The notes: generated by a model from the letters alone, not told the origin. A stretch of DNA of 64,000 nucleotides from Cyclobacteriaceae bacterium (GCA_019638255.1 JAHBUD010000001.1:1-64000); one strand, 5' to 3'. Shown: positions 52,431 through 61,439, counted from the stretch's first letter. A program made the numbers and translations.

Positions 52431-54878
52431 CTAAATCCGGATGGCAATCATGGCCATGAAATTTCTGCCCGCCTGTGGATAATAAAAGTTTTCGCGGTAA
52501 ATATCGCCCCCGCCAATATAACCGTAGGTGTAGCCATTGGATTCATAACTTACCCCAAACAGGTTGTTAACGAGCAGGCTAAAACCAATTTCCTTAACAC
52601 GCGGTGGACGAATAGTATAGGATAGCCTGAGGTCATTTACGAGATAATCATCCAATTGCCGGTTTGTGTTAGAAGTGTTGTCGAGAAACTGCCGCCCTAC
52701 ATATTTTGTGAGGAGTGTAATTTCACATGCCGGAACCGGCATAAAACTAAACATTGAACCCGCAATAACATCGGGTGAAAAGGCGATGGCTGTATTCGTA
52801 TACGTGTTCACAATCACATTAAACTCATCGAAGTTGATGCCGTAGTCGTAAATAATTTCATTGAACGTATCGATTCGGTTGCGGCTCAACGTAAGGTTAG
52901 CGTTCCAGATCAACTTCTGCGAAAGTTTCAATGTTCCGTCAAGTTCAATTCCAAGTCGGTAACTTTTATCAACATTGGTGCGAATGGGCGCCCCAACATC
53001 ATTCAGTTCTCCGGTCAGCACCAACTGGTTCCGGTAGTCCATCCAGTATACATTGAGGTTAAAGGCATACTTGCCCGTTGTTTTTCTGAAACCTGCTTCC
53101 AGGTTGCCCAATGTTTCATGCTCGGGGGTGAGGTTGTTTGGGTTATCAATAAAATCCTTGCGCACGGGCTCGCGGTTGGCAATTGCGTATGAAGCATAGA
53201 GCTGTTGTGATTTCTTTAAGTCGTAGACCAGCCCAACTTTTGGATTGAAAAAATTATACCGCACATCAACATCAAAAGTATTCTGACGGTTATCATTGCC
53301 GACTGTGGCATAGCCAATGCCCCTGAATTGAACATCAACATAGGCATTCAAAACTTCATTAACCTGATAGTTGTTTTTAAGGTATACGGTAAAGTCAGTT
53401 TTTTTAGCATCGCTGAAATAGTACCGGTAATTTTTGGGCACCGTGGTAACCTCAGCCCAGATAATCTCTCCGAAATGTCGGCCATCATATCGGTTCCAGG
53501 CACCTCCAAAAACACTGCTCAGTTTATCTTTTTCATAGTTGAGTGAAAAAGTGACTCCATAGAAGTCATTGTCAAGCCAACGCCTCCGGATGATATCGCT
53601 TCGTGAAATCACTGAATCGCCAATCGTAACAGAGTTTAACCCATATCTGCTGAACCGATCTTTGATACGATACTCTTCATAGAAGCCCCTGCCATAGGTG
53701 TAGTGAAGCGCCACATTTCCGGTAATATCATCCGTTAACCGATGCGAAGCATGCAACTGGTAGTGATCTTGCGAATAATCATCAACCTGGTTTTCATAGG
53801 TATAAATATTGAATGTACGACTGTTGGAGTTTAACAGATGTTGCGTTTGTTCCTCATTCCAACCTTCATTTGACGCGGTGATCAACATGGCCTCCACATC
53901 ATTATTCAAGCGTGATTCCGGTACACCATACCAACTTTGGTAGGTAACCTCCCTGCCACCAAATACATATGCCTTGAGCAGGGTCTTCCCTGCGTAGTAG
54001 CCTGCAGAGAAATAGTAAGAAGTCAAATCGGAAGATGCCCTGTCGATGTAGCCATCGGAAGTAATTTTCGATATGCGTCCATCAATTGTCCATCCTTCGT
54101 TTATCAGGCCCGTACCAAAACTCAATGTATTCCGAAACGTACTGAATGATCCAAAAGAATTGATGTACTCTCCATACGGCTTATCATTAAGGGTTGTGGT
54201 CTGCAAGCTAATGCTGGCGCCAAATGCGCCCGGTCCGTTAGTTGATGTTCCAACACCTCGTTGAATCTGGACACTTTGCGTGGAGGAGGCAATATCCGGT
54301 ATGTCAACCCAAAAAACACCCTGCGATTCACCATCATTAAATGGAATACCATTCAGTGTAACATTGATGCGCGTAGCGTCACTTCCCCGAATACTCAGGC
54401 CAGTGTAACCAACACCGTTGCCGGCATCCGATGTACTGACAACGGAAGGCGTCCAGTTCAATAGAAGCGGTAAATCCTGTCCAAAATTTTGCTTGCGCAA
54501 CGTAATTTTATCAACTGTGGAAAATGTTGTTGGTGTTTTGTCGCCTGCGCGTGTAGCGGCCACAATTACCTCGTCCGTAAAAAGTACGGCCTCGTCCATT
54601 AAAATGATTTCTTTGTTGCCTGCTGAAAGCGCTACCCGCATGGTTCTGTAGCCAACATAACGGACCTCCACTTCAACGCTTCCACGCGTTGGGTCTGCAA
54701 AAAAGAAACTTCCTTGCGCATCTGTTACCGTTGTTTTTCCACCCGGTAACACAGAAACCGTTGCGCCTGCCAGCGGATTACCACTGATCCTATCCTGCAC
54801 AACGCCACTAACCTGGCCAACCGCCAGCACACTTCCCAACAGTAACAACAGTACTGTCATCCTAAATTTGTTAATCAT
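52431..54878 (-). CDS. TonB-dependent receptor controlled by a TPP riboswitch
   Basis: An 815-residue outer-membrane receptor. It has a signal peptide (about 1-21), a carboxypeptidase-regulatory-like domain (about 24-105), a plug (about 115-230, with LPLLLNWTPSVVSTSDAGNGVGYTGLSIRGSDATRINVTLNGIPFNDGES) and a 22-strand-like barrel that ends in YPQAGRNFMAMIAIRI. The leader contains a TPP riboswitch aptamer, so the cargo is probably thiamine or a thiamine precursor. Bacteroidota thiamine receptors under TPP riboswitches are known. No thi gene is nearby. Confidence 0.9.
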   Translation of the reverse strand: MINKFRMTVLLLLLGSVLAVGQVSGVVQDRISGNPLAGATVSVLPGGKTTVTDAQGSFFFADPTRGSVEVEVRYVGYRTMRVALSAGNKEIILMDEAVLFTDEVIVAATRAGDKTPTTFSTVDKITLRKQNFGQDLPLLLNWTPSVVSTSDAGNGVGYTGLSIRGSDATRINVTLNGIPFNDGESQGVFWVDIPDIASSTQSVQIQRGVGTSTNGPGAFGASISLQTTTLNDKPYGEYINSFGSFSTFRNTLSFGTGLINEGWTIDGRISKITSDGYIDRASSDLTSYYFSAGYYAGKTLLKAYVFGGREVTYQSWYGVPESRLNNDVEAMLITASNEGWNEEQTQHLLNSNSRTFNIYTYENQVDDYSQDHYQLHASHRLTDDITGNVALHYTYGRGFYEEYRIKDRFSRYGLNSVTIGDSVISRSDIIRRRWLDNDFYGVTFSLNYEKDKLSSVFGGAWNRYDGRHFGEIIWAEVTTVPKNYRYYFSDAKKTDFTVYLKNNYQVNEVLNAYVDVQFRGIGYATVGNDNRQNTFDVDVRYNFFNPKVGLVYDLKKSQQLYASYAIANREPVRKDFIDNPNNLTPEHETLGNLEAGFRKTTGKYAFNLNVYWMDYRNQLVLTGELNDVGAPIRTNVDKSYRLGIELDGTLKLSQKLIWNANLTLSRNRIDTFNEIIYDYGINFDEFNVIVNTYTNTAIAFSPDVIAGSMFSFMPVPACEITLLTKYVGRQFLDNTSNTNRQLDDYLVNDLRLSYTIRPPRVKEIGFSLLVNNLFGVSYESNGYTYGYIGGGDIYRENFYYPQAGRNFMAMIAIRI

Positions 54879-54901
54879 TGATTTTGTTTGTTAAACCCGC
54901 A

Positions 54902-54921
54902 GGCACAGAGGGGACTGTGCC
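54902..54921 (-). promoter_or_regulatory. Expression-platform hairpin downstream of riboswitch
   Basis: The RNA (minus strand) forms GGCACAG-UCCCCU-CUGUGCC, a perfect 7-bp stem, 23 bases before the AUG. No U-run follows, so it is not a simple terminator. Its loop is complementary to the AGGGG of the aptamer's 5' strand. Confidence 0.6.
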
Positions 54922-54938
54922 ATGCTTACAAGTTTATC

Positions 54939-55021
54939 TGCCATCCCTTCGGCCGCATTACCGGCATCAGGTTCTATGGGTATAATCTCAGCCCGTTGTT
55001 ATGAGGCACCCCTTACTGGCG
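54939..55021 (-). ncRNA. TPP riboswitch (THI-box)
   Basis: Reading the minus strand, the conserved THI-box elements appear in order: AAGGGGTGCC (to about 55005), CTGAGA (54991-54986) followed by TTATACCC, GAACCTGAT (about 54974-54966), GGTAATGC, and GAAGGGA (about 54950-54944). The ends GCCA and TGGC can close P1. This is a complete TPP aptamer of about 80 nucleotides. It lies 60 bases before the receptor start. Without a terminator T-run, translational control is more likely than attenuation. Confidence 0.95.
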
Positions 55022-55058
55022 TAAAGGTAGGAAGAAAGTAGATAGCATTCAGCATTTC

Positions 55059-55128
55059 GAATATAGAATTTAGGAGGTTAGCATGGTGGCAGAAAAATTC
55101 TGAATTCCAAATTCTAAATTCTGTATTC
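55059..55128. repeat. Long AT-rich inverted repeat before BCCP gene
   Basis: A 14-base arm at 55059-55072 (GAATATAGAATTTA) is matched by TAAATTCTGTATTC at 55115-55128, one wobble, with a 42-base loop. The loop itself contains AATTCTGAATTCCAAATTCTA, again AATTC-rich. It lies between the divergent receptor leader and the BCCP ATG, so it may be a terminator-like or dispersed element. Confidence 0.5.
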
Positions 55129-55146
55129 TAAAGTCTACTTTTGAGC

Positions 55147-55641
55147 ATGCTTCAAGCAACCGTAAACAATAAATCCTTCAACATTCAGGCTGACGAAGAC
55201 ACTATTGTCATCAATGGAGAAGAATTGAAATGGGATATTGAACAAGTTCAGGATGGCTACTTTCATATTCTCTACCATCAGAAAAGCTATCGAGCTGAAG
55301 TTGTGAGTAATGATCCAACCACCAAAACATTCACCTGGAAAATCAACGGCAGGCTTTACACGGTTAACGTTAAGGATAAGTTCGATTTACTGTTGGAGAA
55401 AATGGGCATAGGGCACGGAACAGGAAACAAAGTAAACTCCATCAAAGCGCCTATGCCGGGCCTAATCATCGACCTGAAAGTAAAAGAAGGCGATAGCGTT
55501 CAGTTGGGCGAACCCCTGCTTATTCTTGAAGCCATGAAAATGGAAAATATTCTGAAGTCACCGCGTGAGGGCTTGATCAAATCAATCAAAATAAAAAAAG
55601 GAGACAGTGTAGAAAAAGGTTTTGTTCTGATTGAGTTTTAA
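55147..55641 (+). CDS. Biotin carboxyl carrier-type protein
   Basis: A protein of about 164 residues with a C-terminal biotinyl/lipoyl domain (about 90-164), including IKAPMPGLIIDLKVKEGDSVQLGEPLLILEAMKMENILKSP; the Lys in EAMKMEN is the biotin site. The N-terminal half is a domain of unknown role (ADEDTIVINGEELKWDIEQV), as in the acyl-CoA carboxylase biotin-carrier subunits of Bacteroidota. I start at the ATG at 55147 rather than the TTG at 55141. No carboxylase subunit gene is adjacent; pyrH follows 110 bases later. Confidence 0.88.
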   Translation: MLQATVNNKSFNIQADEDTIVINGEELKWDIEQVQDGYFHILYHQKSYRAEVVSNDPTTKTFTWKINGRLYTVNVKDKFDLLLEKMGIGHGTGNKVNSIKAPMPGLIIDLKVKEGDSVQLGEPLLILEAMKMENILKSPREGLIKSIKIKKGDSVEKGFVLIEF

Positions 55642-55751
55642 TACACATCGTATTTCGCAAAAAGTCTCTTTATTGTTTCCTGATACTAAGTCCCGGTTAT
55701 TATAACTTTTAATCAATCACGTTATATTTACGGGATTTTTACCCGTAGTAC

Positions 55752-56459
55752 ATGAAATACAAGCGCATTCTTCTGAAACTTAGTGGCGAAGCCCTGCAGG
55801 GATCAAATAAAACAGTTAACATCGATCCGGCTGTCTTGGAACAGTACTCAGAAGAAATCAAATCCATTAAAAATGCCGGCATTGAGCTGGCCATTGTAAT
55901 TGGTGGAGGAAATATCTTCAGGGGTGGCCAGGCCGAAGCGTTGGGCATCGACAGGGTTCAGGGTGATTACATGGGAATGCTGGCAACGGTTATTAATGCC
56001 ATGGCTTTGCAAAGTGCCCTGGAACGTCATGGTATGTACACGCGACTGATGTCGGGCATGAATATGGAACAGGTTTGCGAGCCTTTCATCAGGCGCAGGG
56101 CAATCCGCCACCTGGAGAAAGGAAGGATTGTAATTTTCGGGGCGGGTATCGGAAATCCATATTTCACAACAGACTCTACCGCCAGTTTGCGGGCCATCGA
56201 GGTACAGGCCGATGTGGTTTTAAAAGGTACCCGCGTTGATGGCGTGTACGATAAAGATCCGGAAAAATTCAAAGACGCAGTCCGGTACAATTCCCTTTCC
56301 TTTCAGGAAGCTTACGAAAAGAATCTGAGCATTATGGACATGACCGCCTTTACGCTGTGCATGGAAAATAAACTGCCCATTATTGTTTTTGATATGAACA
56401 AAAAAGGCAACCTGCTGAAAATAGCGCAGGGTGAAGATGCCGGAACATTGATCAGTTAA
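55752..56459 (+). CDS. pyrH: UMP kinase
   Basis: PyrH converts UMP to UDP, the first step after UMP in pyrimidine nucleotide synthesis; bacterial enzymes are hexamers of the amino-acid-kinase fold. The protein (235 residues) starts [15 protein letters not shown] and has [10 protein letters not shown] near 60, [15 protein letters not shown] near 75, and the C-terminal [20 protein letters not shown]. It is upstream of frr, the common bacterial pyrH-frr pair, with a 30-base gap. The length and motifs are normal. Confidence 0.97.
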   Translation: MKYKRILLKLSGEALQGSNKTVNIDPAVLEQYSEEIKSIKNAGIELAIVIGGGNIFRGGQAEALGIDRVQGDYMGMLATVINAMALQSALERHGMYTRLMSGMNMEQVCEPFIRRRAIRHLEKGRIVIFGAGIGNPYFTTDSTASLRAIEVQADVVLKGTRVDGVYDKDPEKFKDAVRYNSLSFQEAYEKNLSIMDMTAFTLCMENKLPIIVFDMNKKGNLLKIAQGEDAGTLIS

Positions 56460-56489
56460 TTAATTGTTGAGTTTGAACGCTATCGCATT

Positions 56490-57044
56490 ATGGAAGAGAT
56501 AGAATTATACCTCGAAGATGCCAAAGAGCACATGAACAAAACGCTTACTCACGTGGGGCATGAGCTAACTAAAATACGCGCAGGTAAAGCCAACCCATCC
56601 ATGCTGGACGGTATCCAAGTCTCGTACTACGGTAACATGACACCGCTCAACCAGGTTTCATCGCTTACCACACCCGATGCACGAACCATCTTTATCAAGC
56701 CTTGGGAAAAAAATATTATCCAGGAGATTGAAAAGGCTATCCGCGATGCCAACCTGGGGTTGAATCCGCAGAATGATGGTCAGCAGGTAATTGTGAATAT
56801 ACCCATGCTTACTGAAGAAAGACGCAAGCAATTGGTGAAACAGGTGGGCCAGGAATGTGAGCACGGCCGGGTAAGTGTGCGCAACATCCGTAAAGACACC
56901 AACGAACACCTGAAAAAAATCAAAGGAGCATCCGAAGATGACATTAAAGATGCCGAAGCCACCGTTCAAAAACTTACGGATGAATTTATCAGCAAGATTG
57001 ACGCGCTGATGAAAAAGAAGGAAGCAGAAATTATGACGGTGTAA
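56490..57044 (+). CDS. frr: Ribosome recycling factor
   Basis: Frr dissociates post-termination ribosomes together with EF-G. The 184-residue protein contains GKANPSMLDGIQVSYYGNMTPLNQVSSLTTPDARTIFIKPWEKNII, the core signature, and later GVRNIRK-type text (here VSVRNIRKDTNEHLKKIKG). It follows pyrH by 30 bases and is followed at 57062 by a strong terminator, so pyrH-frr end the transcript. Nothing unusual is seen. Confidence 0.97.
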   Translation: MEEIELYLEDAKEHMNKTLTHVGHELTKIRAGKANPSMLDGIQVSYYGNMTPLNQVSSLTTPDARTIFIKPWEKNIIQEIEKAIRDANLGLNPQNDGQQVIVNIPMLTEERRKQLVKQVGQECEHGRVSVRNIRKDTNEHLKKIKGASEDDIKDAEATVQKLTDEFISKIDALMKKKEAEIMTV

Positions 57045-57061
57045 ACCTTACAAAACATAAT

Positions 57062-57089
57062 AAAAAGTCGGGCCTACCCCGACTTTTTT
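57062..57089 (+). terminator. Terminator after frr
   Basis: AAAAAGTCGGG (57062-57072) pairs with CCCGACTTTTT (57078-57088), 5-base loop, with a T-run at the end. It lies 18 bases after the frr stop. Confidence 0.9.
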
Positions 57090-57130
57090 GTTTTCAGAAT
57101 GTTTACCTTCGAAGAACAACTCTTGGCTTT

Positions 57131-57550
57131 ATGGAAAACCCAACCTTCGGGCAGAAAGTAAAACAAACCACCATGAAATTCCTGAAACGACTTTTCTTGT
57201 TTGCCCTTGTTATCGGCATTGGCATGCTCTCCTTTTTCTATTGGGGCGTATATGAGCGCGGAGTGTGGGCGGGTAAGGTGCTGAGCGTATCTGAAAAAGG
57301 TGTCCTGTTCAAAACCCATGAAGGAAAAATTTCCATGGAATCATTCGGTGCATTAAAGGGCACGAGCCCCATTGCTGAAACACGCGACTTCTCTGTAGAA
57401 AAAAGTGAGCAGGATGTTTTGAAAGCGCTTGAAGCTGCCGCCCTGAAAGGCGAACGGGTAAACCTGCACTTTGTTAAACGCTATATGCGCTTTCCATGGC
57501 GGGGTGATACCAAATATTTCGTAACGCGTGTTGAAGTGCAGCAAGAGTAA
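57131..57550 (+). CDS. Single-TM protein of unknown function
   Basis: A 139-residue protein with one N-terminal TM segment (FLKRLFLFALVIGIGMLSFFYWGVY, about residues 17-40) and a mostly basic and acidic extracytoplasmic domain (ERGVWAGKVLSVSEKGVLFKTHEGKISMESFGAL, KYFVTRVEVQQE). A later start, MKFLKRLF at 57173, would place the TM at the very N-terminus and is quite possible. Bacteroidota homologues are sometimes annotated as 6-phosphogluconate dehydrogenase, which has no support in the motifs here. It is followed by an MFS gene 20 bases later. Confidence 0.65.
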   Translation: MENPTFGQKVKQTTMKFLKRLFLFALVIGIGMLSFFYWGVYERGVWAGKVLSVSEKGVLFKTHEGKISMESFGALKGTSPIAETRDFSVEKSEQDVLKALEAAALKGERVNLHFVKRYMRFPWRGDTKYFVTRVEVQQE

Positions 57551-57570
57551 ACTGGTCATATCTCCGCCTC

Positions 57571-58755
57571 ATGACCGGTAAACCGCCAGCCCGAATTTTT
57601 TACACCATTGTAGCCAGTCAGTTTTGTTGTACCTCACTTTGGTTTGCTGTTAATGCCATCTTACCACAAGCACAGGCCGCCTATAGCTGGCCTGTTGAAT
57701 CGATTGGCTATGTAACTTCCATGGTCCAACTCGGTTTCATTGTTGGAACACTCACGTTTTCAGTTTTCGGGTTTTCTGATCGGTTTGCGCCATCACTGGT
57801 TTTCTTTTTATGCAGCCTGATTGCCGCAGCTTTCAATGCATTAAGTCTTGTAGATGCTGCATCACTTAATCTCACACTTCTTTCCCGGTTCGTAACCGGA
57901 TTTTTTCTGGCGGGTGTTTATCCGGTGGGAATGAAAATCGCTTCCGATTGGAAACAAGAAGGTCTTGGTCATTGGCTGGGTGCGCTCGTGGGCGCACTTG
58001 TGCTGGGGACATCTTTTCCCCACGTACTTAAACTGATTCCGGGTTTCATTGAACCCGCTCAACTTATTATCGCAGTTTCACTGCTTGCTTCAATTGGCGG
58101 ATTGGCGATGTATGTGCTGGTAAAAGATGGGCCGTACAGAAAACCCGCGCAACGATTCTCATTTGCTGATGTTCGCGATGTGTTTCGGTCAACATCTTTT
58201 AAAGCACCTGCATTCGGTTACTTTGGTCACATGTGGGAGTTGTATGCGTTCTGGGCATTCGTTCCGGTAATTTTACTTGCACACCAAAACATCAGTCAGT
58301 CGAATATTTCATTGCCACTTTGGTCGTTTATGATTATTGCTTCCGGATTTTTGGGTTGTGTTGCGGGCGGAAAACTCTCGCTAACGGTTGGCAGTAAACC
58401 TATTGCGGGCATTGCACTTGCGTCTTCAGCCTTGTGTTGCATGATCTCTCCATTAGTATTTGAGTCGGGTGAATACATTTTTCTTGCCTTCATGATGTTC
58501 TGGGGATTTATGGTGGTTGCTGATTCACCGCAGTTTTCTGCGCTTGTGGCCTTTCATGCACCAGCACATATCCGCGGTTCAGCCATTACCATTACTACGT
58601 GCATTGGGTTTGCCATCACCATTGCAAGTATTCAGCTTTTGAATGTACTTCAGCAACACATTTCTCACCAGTACTTACTACTTTTATTGGCTCCCGGGCC
58701 ACTCCTGGGTCTTGTTTCTCTTTACTCGTTTAAAAACATCGCATGGAAAAAATAA
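57571..58755 (+). CDS. MFS transporter
   Basis: A 394-residue major facilitator with about 12 hydrophobic segments. The inter-helix FSDRF motif near residue 67 and GRFVTGFFLAGVYPVGMKIAS-like text around 108-130 (here SRFVTGFFLAGVYPVGMKIASDW) identify the class. The substrate is not recognisable. The gene overlaps the saccharopine-dehydrogenase-like gene by 13 bases, so both are co-translated; that may hint at a shared substrate, but this is only inference. Confidence 0.85.
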   Translation: MTGKPPARIFYTIVASQFCCTSLWFAVNAILPQAQAAYSWPVESIGYVTSMVQLGFIVGTLTFSVFGFSDRFAPSLVFFLCSLIAAAFNALSLVDAASLNLTLLSRFVTGFFLAGVYPVGMKIASDWKQEGLGHWLGALVGALVLGTSFPHVLKLIPGFIEPAQLIIAVSLLASIGGLAMYVLVKDGPYRKPAQRFSFADVRDVFRSTSFKAPAFGYFGHMWELYAFWAFVPVILLAHQNISQSNISLPLWSFMIIASGFLGCVAGGKLSLTVGSKPIAGIALASSALCCMISPLVFESGEYIFLAFMMFWGFMVVADSPQFSALVAFHAPAHIRGSAITITTCIGFAITIASIQLLNVLQQHISHQYLLLLLAPGPLLGLVSLYSFKNIAWKK

Positions 58756-59789
58756 TTGTGTACGGCTCGTATGGTTACACCGGCAAGCTGGTGGTTGAAG
58801 AATGTGAACGAAAAAATCTGGCTGTTGTACTCTCAGGTCGAAACGAACAAGAACTCAAAAAGCAAAGCGAGCAAAGCGGCTATCCTTACAAGGCGGTTGA
58901 TATTGACAATCATGCCGGATTGGTTAACCTGTTAAAAGAAGGTAAGATTGTTATTCATTGTGGCGGACCCTTCCGGCACACGGCAAAAAAAATGATAGAT
59001 GCCTGCCTTGAAGCCAACACACACTACACTGACATTACGGGTGAATATGGTGTGTTCGAATTATTGGCTGGGTATGATGCCAAAGCGAAACAAGCCGGGC
59101 TTACTATAATTCCTGGGACTGGCTTTGATGTTGTTCCATCAGATTGCCTGGCCTTGCACCTGAAAAATAAATTGCCCGATGCCACACACCTGCAACTTGC
59201 CTTCACCATGTCGAAAGGCGGCTTATCGCGAGGCACCAAGAAAAGCATGACAGAAGGACTGGGCTATGGCGGCATGATCCGTGAAAATGGAAAACTCGTC
59301 CCGCTTCCATTGGGCGATAAAGTGATGACGGTTGATTTCGGAGAATTTAAAATGAAAACCTTATGCATACCGTGGGGTGATATCTCCACCGCATGGCGCA
59401 GCACGGGTATCCCCAACATTGAAGTGTACACAGGCGCTACTGATAGCATGATTGCCAACGCACGCAGAAGCCGCTACCTCAACTGGTTGCTGCGGATGAA
59501 ACCTGTAAAAAAATTCATGCTAAAGCAAATCGACAAAAAACCCGGTGGACCATCGGAAGAAAAACTGCTCACGGGAAAAAGTTACCTGTGGGGGAAAGTA
59601 ACAAACGCAAGTGGGCAGCACGTGGAAGCACGACTGGAGACCATAAGCGGTTACTGGTTAACTGCGAAAACCAGTGTGCTGATTGCTGAGAAAATTCTGC
59701 ATGGAAATTTCAAACCGGGGTATCAAACACCAGCCATGGCGTATGGAGAAAATTTAATTATGGAAATTGACGGATCGAAAAGGTGGTGA
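58743..59789 (+). CDS. Saccharopine-dehydrogenase-like NADP-binding protein
   Basis: A 348-residue oxidoreductase of the saccharopine-dehydrogenase/trans-acting enoyl reductase type. The N-terminal nucleotide-binding site is VYGSYGYTGKLVVEECERK, with VLSGRNEQEL for NADP. Later motifs are IVIHCGGPFRHTAKKMIDACLEANTHYTDITGEYGV, LTIIPGTGFDVVPSDCLA and SKGGLSRGTKKSM. Members include mammalian SCCPDH and mycobacterial enoyl reductases for polyketides; the substrate here is unknown. It overlaps the MFS gene by 13 bases. Confidence 0.88.
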   Translation: MEKIIVYGSYGYTGKLVVEECERKNLAVVLSGRNEQELKKQSEQSGYPYKAVDIDNHAGLVNLLKEGKIVIHCGGPFRHTAKKMIDACLEANTHYTDITGEYGVFELLAGYDAKAKQAGLTIIPGTGFDVVPSDCLALHLKNKLPDATHLQLAFTMSKGGLSRGTKKSMTEGLGYGGMIRENGKLVPLPLGDKVMTVDFGEFKMKTLCIPWGDISTAWRSTGIPNIEVYTGATDSMIANARRSRYLNWLLRMKPVKKFMLKQIDKKPGGPSEEKLLTGKSYLWGKVTNASGQHVEARLETISGYWLTAKTSVLIAEKILHGNFKPGYQTPAMAYGENLIMEIDGSKRW

Positions 59790-59823
59790 AGTTCTTGGTC
59801 TGTATCGACACAGGCCATGATGA

Positions 59824-60633
59824 TTAATTAGTCTCACTAAACTTTATCGCCACCATAGCCGGCCAAAGTTTTCCGGTAATCAATACCATTTTACTTCTTG
59901 GCTCGTAGGCTATACCGTTCAATACATCGGCATTGGGGTTACCGGGATACACGGCTTCTGCCACTTTAGTTAGATCGAGCCGACCCAACACGTTACCGTT
60001 GGCCGGATCAATGCGCACAATGTAATTAGTTTGCCACAGGTTGGCGTACAGGTATCCTTCAATGTATTCCAACTCGTTCAGGTTCTTTACTGGTTTGCCG
60101 TTTTCGGTAACGGAAACTGTTCTGACCGGCTTTAATGTAAGCGTATCCAGGTAATACAACTTGTCGCTGCCATCACTCATGATCAGGTTTACATCATCGT
60201 GCGTGATGCCCCAACCTTCGCTGTCGTACGTAAATTCGCCAAGCTTCTCGTACGTTTTAAAATCGTAAATAAATCCCACCTTATTTTTCCAGGTAAGTTG
60301 ATACACTTTGTTGTTCAACACGGTAACGCCTTCGCCAAAATACTCCTTATCCAGAATTACCTTTTTGTTTTGCTGGCCGGAGGCAATATCCACTTCGGCA
60401 ATCCAGGATGTTCCGTGTTGCCCTGTGCCTTCAATTAATTTTCCGTTTGCCACCACCAGGCCTTGTGTAAACGCCTCTGTATCGTGTGGAAAAATTTTAT
60501 AGATCACATACGGAATCGTGTTCTTCGTTTCATTGGTCGATTCCTTGTTGGAAGAACAGGCTGCCATGCCCAGAACAAGCGTCATTATTGACACCACATT
60601 TAACCAAAAACTGATTGGAGACTTTACCTTCAT
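59824..60633 (-). CDS. Glutaminyl-peptide cyclotransferase (plant-type)
   Basis: A 269-residue lipoprotein (lipobox MAAC near residue 26) with the five-bladed propeller of the plant-type glutaminyl cyclotransferase, which forms pyroglutamate at N-terminal Gln. Blades are visible as FPHDTEAFTQGLVVANGKLIEGTGQHGTSWIAEVDI, EGVTVLNNKVYQLTWKNKVGFIYD, GWGITHDDVNLIMSDGSDKLYYLD and NELEYIEGYLYANLWQTNYIVRID; the end is VLNGIAYEPRSKMVLITGKLWPAM. Cleavage of pyroglutamate would yield 5-oxoproline, the substrate of the PxpABC enzyme in this window; the link is only suggestive. Confidence 0.92.
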   Translation of the reverse strand: MKVKSPISFWLNVVSIMTLVLGMAACSSNKESTNETKNTIPYVIYKIFPHDTEAFTQGLVVANGKLIEGTGQHGTSWIAEVDIASGQQNKKVILDKEYFGEGVTVLNNKVYQLTWKNKVGFIYDFKTYEKLGEFTYDSEGWGITHDDVNLIMSDGSDKLYYLDTLTLKPVRTVSVTENGKPVKNLNELEYIEGYLYANLWQTNYIVRIDPANGNVLGRLDLTKVAEAVYPGNPNADVLNGIAYEPRSKMVLITGKLWPAMVAIKFSETN

Positions 60634-60705
60634 AGGTTAACTTTAACGTTACAAAATTCAAACGCTTAGCTATACAATTTTAACCAATTCAACAAACCTA
60701 TTCTT

Positions 60706-61395
60706 ATGAAAAAGACCTCCATTCTGTTATTTGCCCTTTTCTGCACAACATATGCTTTTACGCAGTGTAATTCATTTTACGTAATTGATGAAGGAACGGC
60801 CTGGACTTATGAAAATTTTAATCCGAAAGGCAAAACCACAGGGAAAAATGAGCAAAAAGTAACGGCTTTTGACAAAACATCAGCAGGCTTTAAAGCCACT
60901 GTAAACTCCGTTATTTACAACGATAAAGGAAAGAAGGTTACGGAAGGAGATCTGGAACTAACCTGCGACAACGGCACATTTATAATGGACATGCGCAAAT
61001 TCATTCCAGAAGAGCAGCAAAAAGCTTTCTCTTCCTACGAAATGAAAATCGAAAGCGAGAATCTTGAGTTACCTTCTAAATTGTCTGTTGGACAAACCCT
61101 TAAAAATGGCTCTGTTACCTTAATGGCTGTAGGCAGCCCCGTACCCATGAAAATTACGGTGAATATTACCGATAGAAAAGTAGAGGCCAAGGAAAGCATC
61201 ACCACGCCTGCAGGCACATTTGAGTGTTATAAAATTTCCAGCAAATCGAACACACAAATGCAAATGGGCATTAACATGAGCCTGAATTTTTCAGGAACAG
61301 AGTGGATTGCTGAAAAAGTGGGCATGGTAAAAAGTGAGTCGTTTGATAAAAATGGGAAGCTTGCCGGTTATACGTTACTCGTCAACAGGAAATAA
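60706..61395 (+). CDS. TapB-like / DUF3108-like exported protein
   Basis: A 229-residue exported protein with signal peptide MKKTSILLFALFCTTYAFT. The mature part begins YVIDEGTAWTYENFNPKGKTTGKNEQKVTAFD, as in TapB-family proteins of Bacteroidota, and has VGQTLKNGSVTLMAVGSPVPMKITVN and TPAGTFECYKISSKSNTQM, which resemble the DUF3108 beta-sheet. The function is unknown. It stands between the glutaminyl cyclotransferase gene (divergent) and the PAP2 gene (convergent) with a perfect hairpin at its 3' end. Confidence 0.8.
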   Translation: MKKTSILLFALFCTTYAFTQCNSFYVIDEGTAWTYENFNPKGKTTGKNEQKVTAFDKTSAGFKATVNSVIYNDKGKKVTEGDLELTCDNGTFIMDMRKFIPEEQQKAFSSYEMKIESENLELPSKLSVGQTLKNGSVTLMAVGSPVPMKITVNITDRKVEAKESITTPAGTFECYKISSKSNTQMQMGINMSLNFSGTEWIAEKVGMVKSESFDKNGKLAGYTLLVNRK

Positions 61396-61399
61396 ACAA

Positions 61400-61439
61400 A
61401 AGGGCATCTCTAAAACGGTATGCCTTTAGAGATGCCCTT
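61400..61439. terminator. Strong terminator between TapB-like and PAP2 genes
   Basis: A 15-bp perfect stem, AAGGGCATCTCTAAA (61400-61414) with TTTAGAGATGCCCTT (61425-61439), and a 10-base loop. On the minus strand it is followed by a T-rich stretch (TTTTGTTTATTT), so it mainly ends the PAP2 transcript and may stop the plus-strand one too. Confidence 0.85.

Noticed and set aside
59796..59817. TGGTCTGT / ACAGGCCA hairpin between converging genes
   Set aside because: An 8-bp stem with a wobble, but no T-run on either side; a terminator is possible but not supported.
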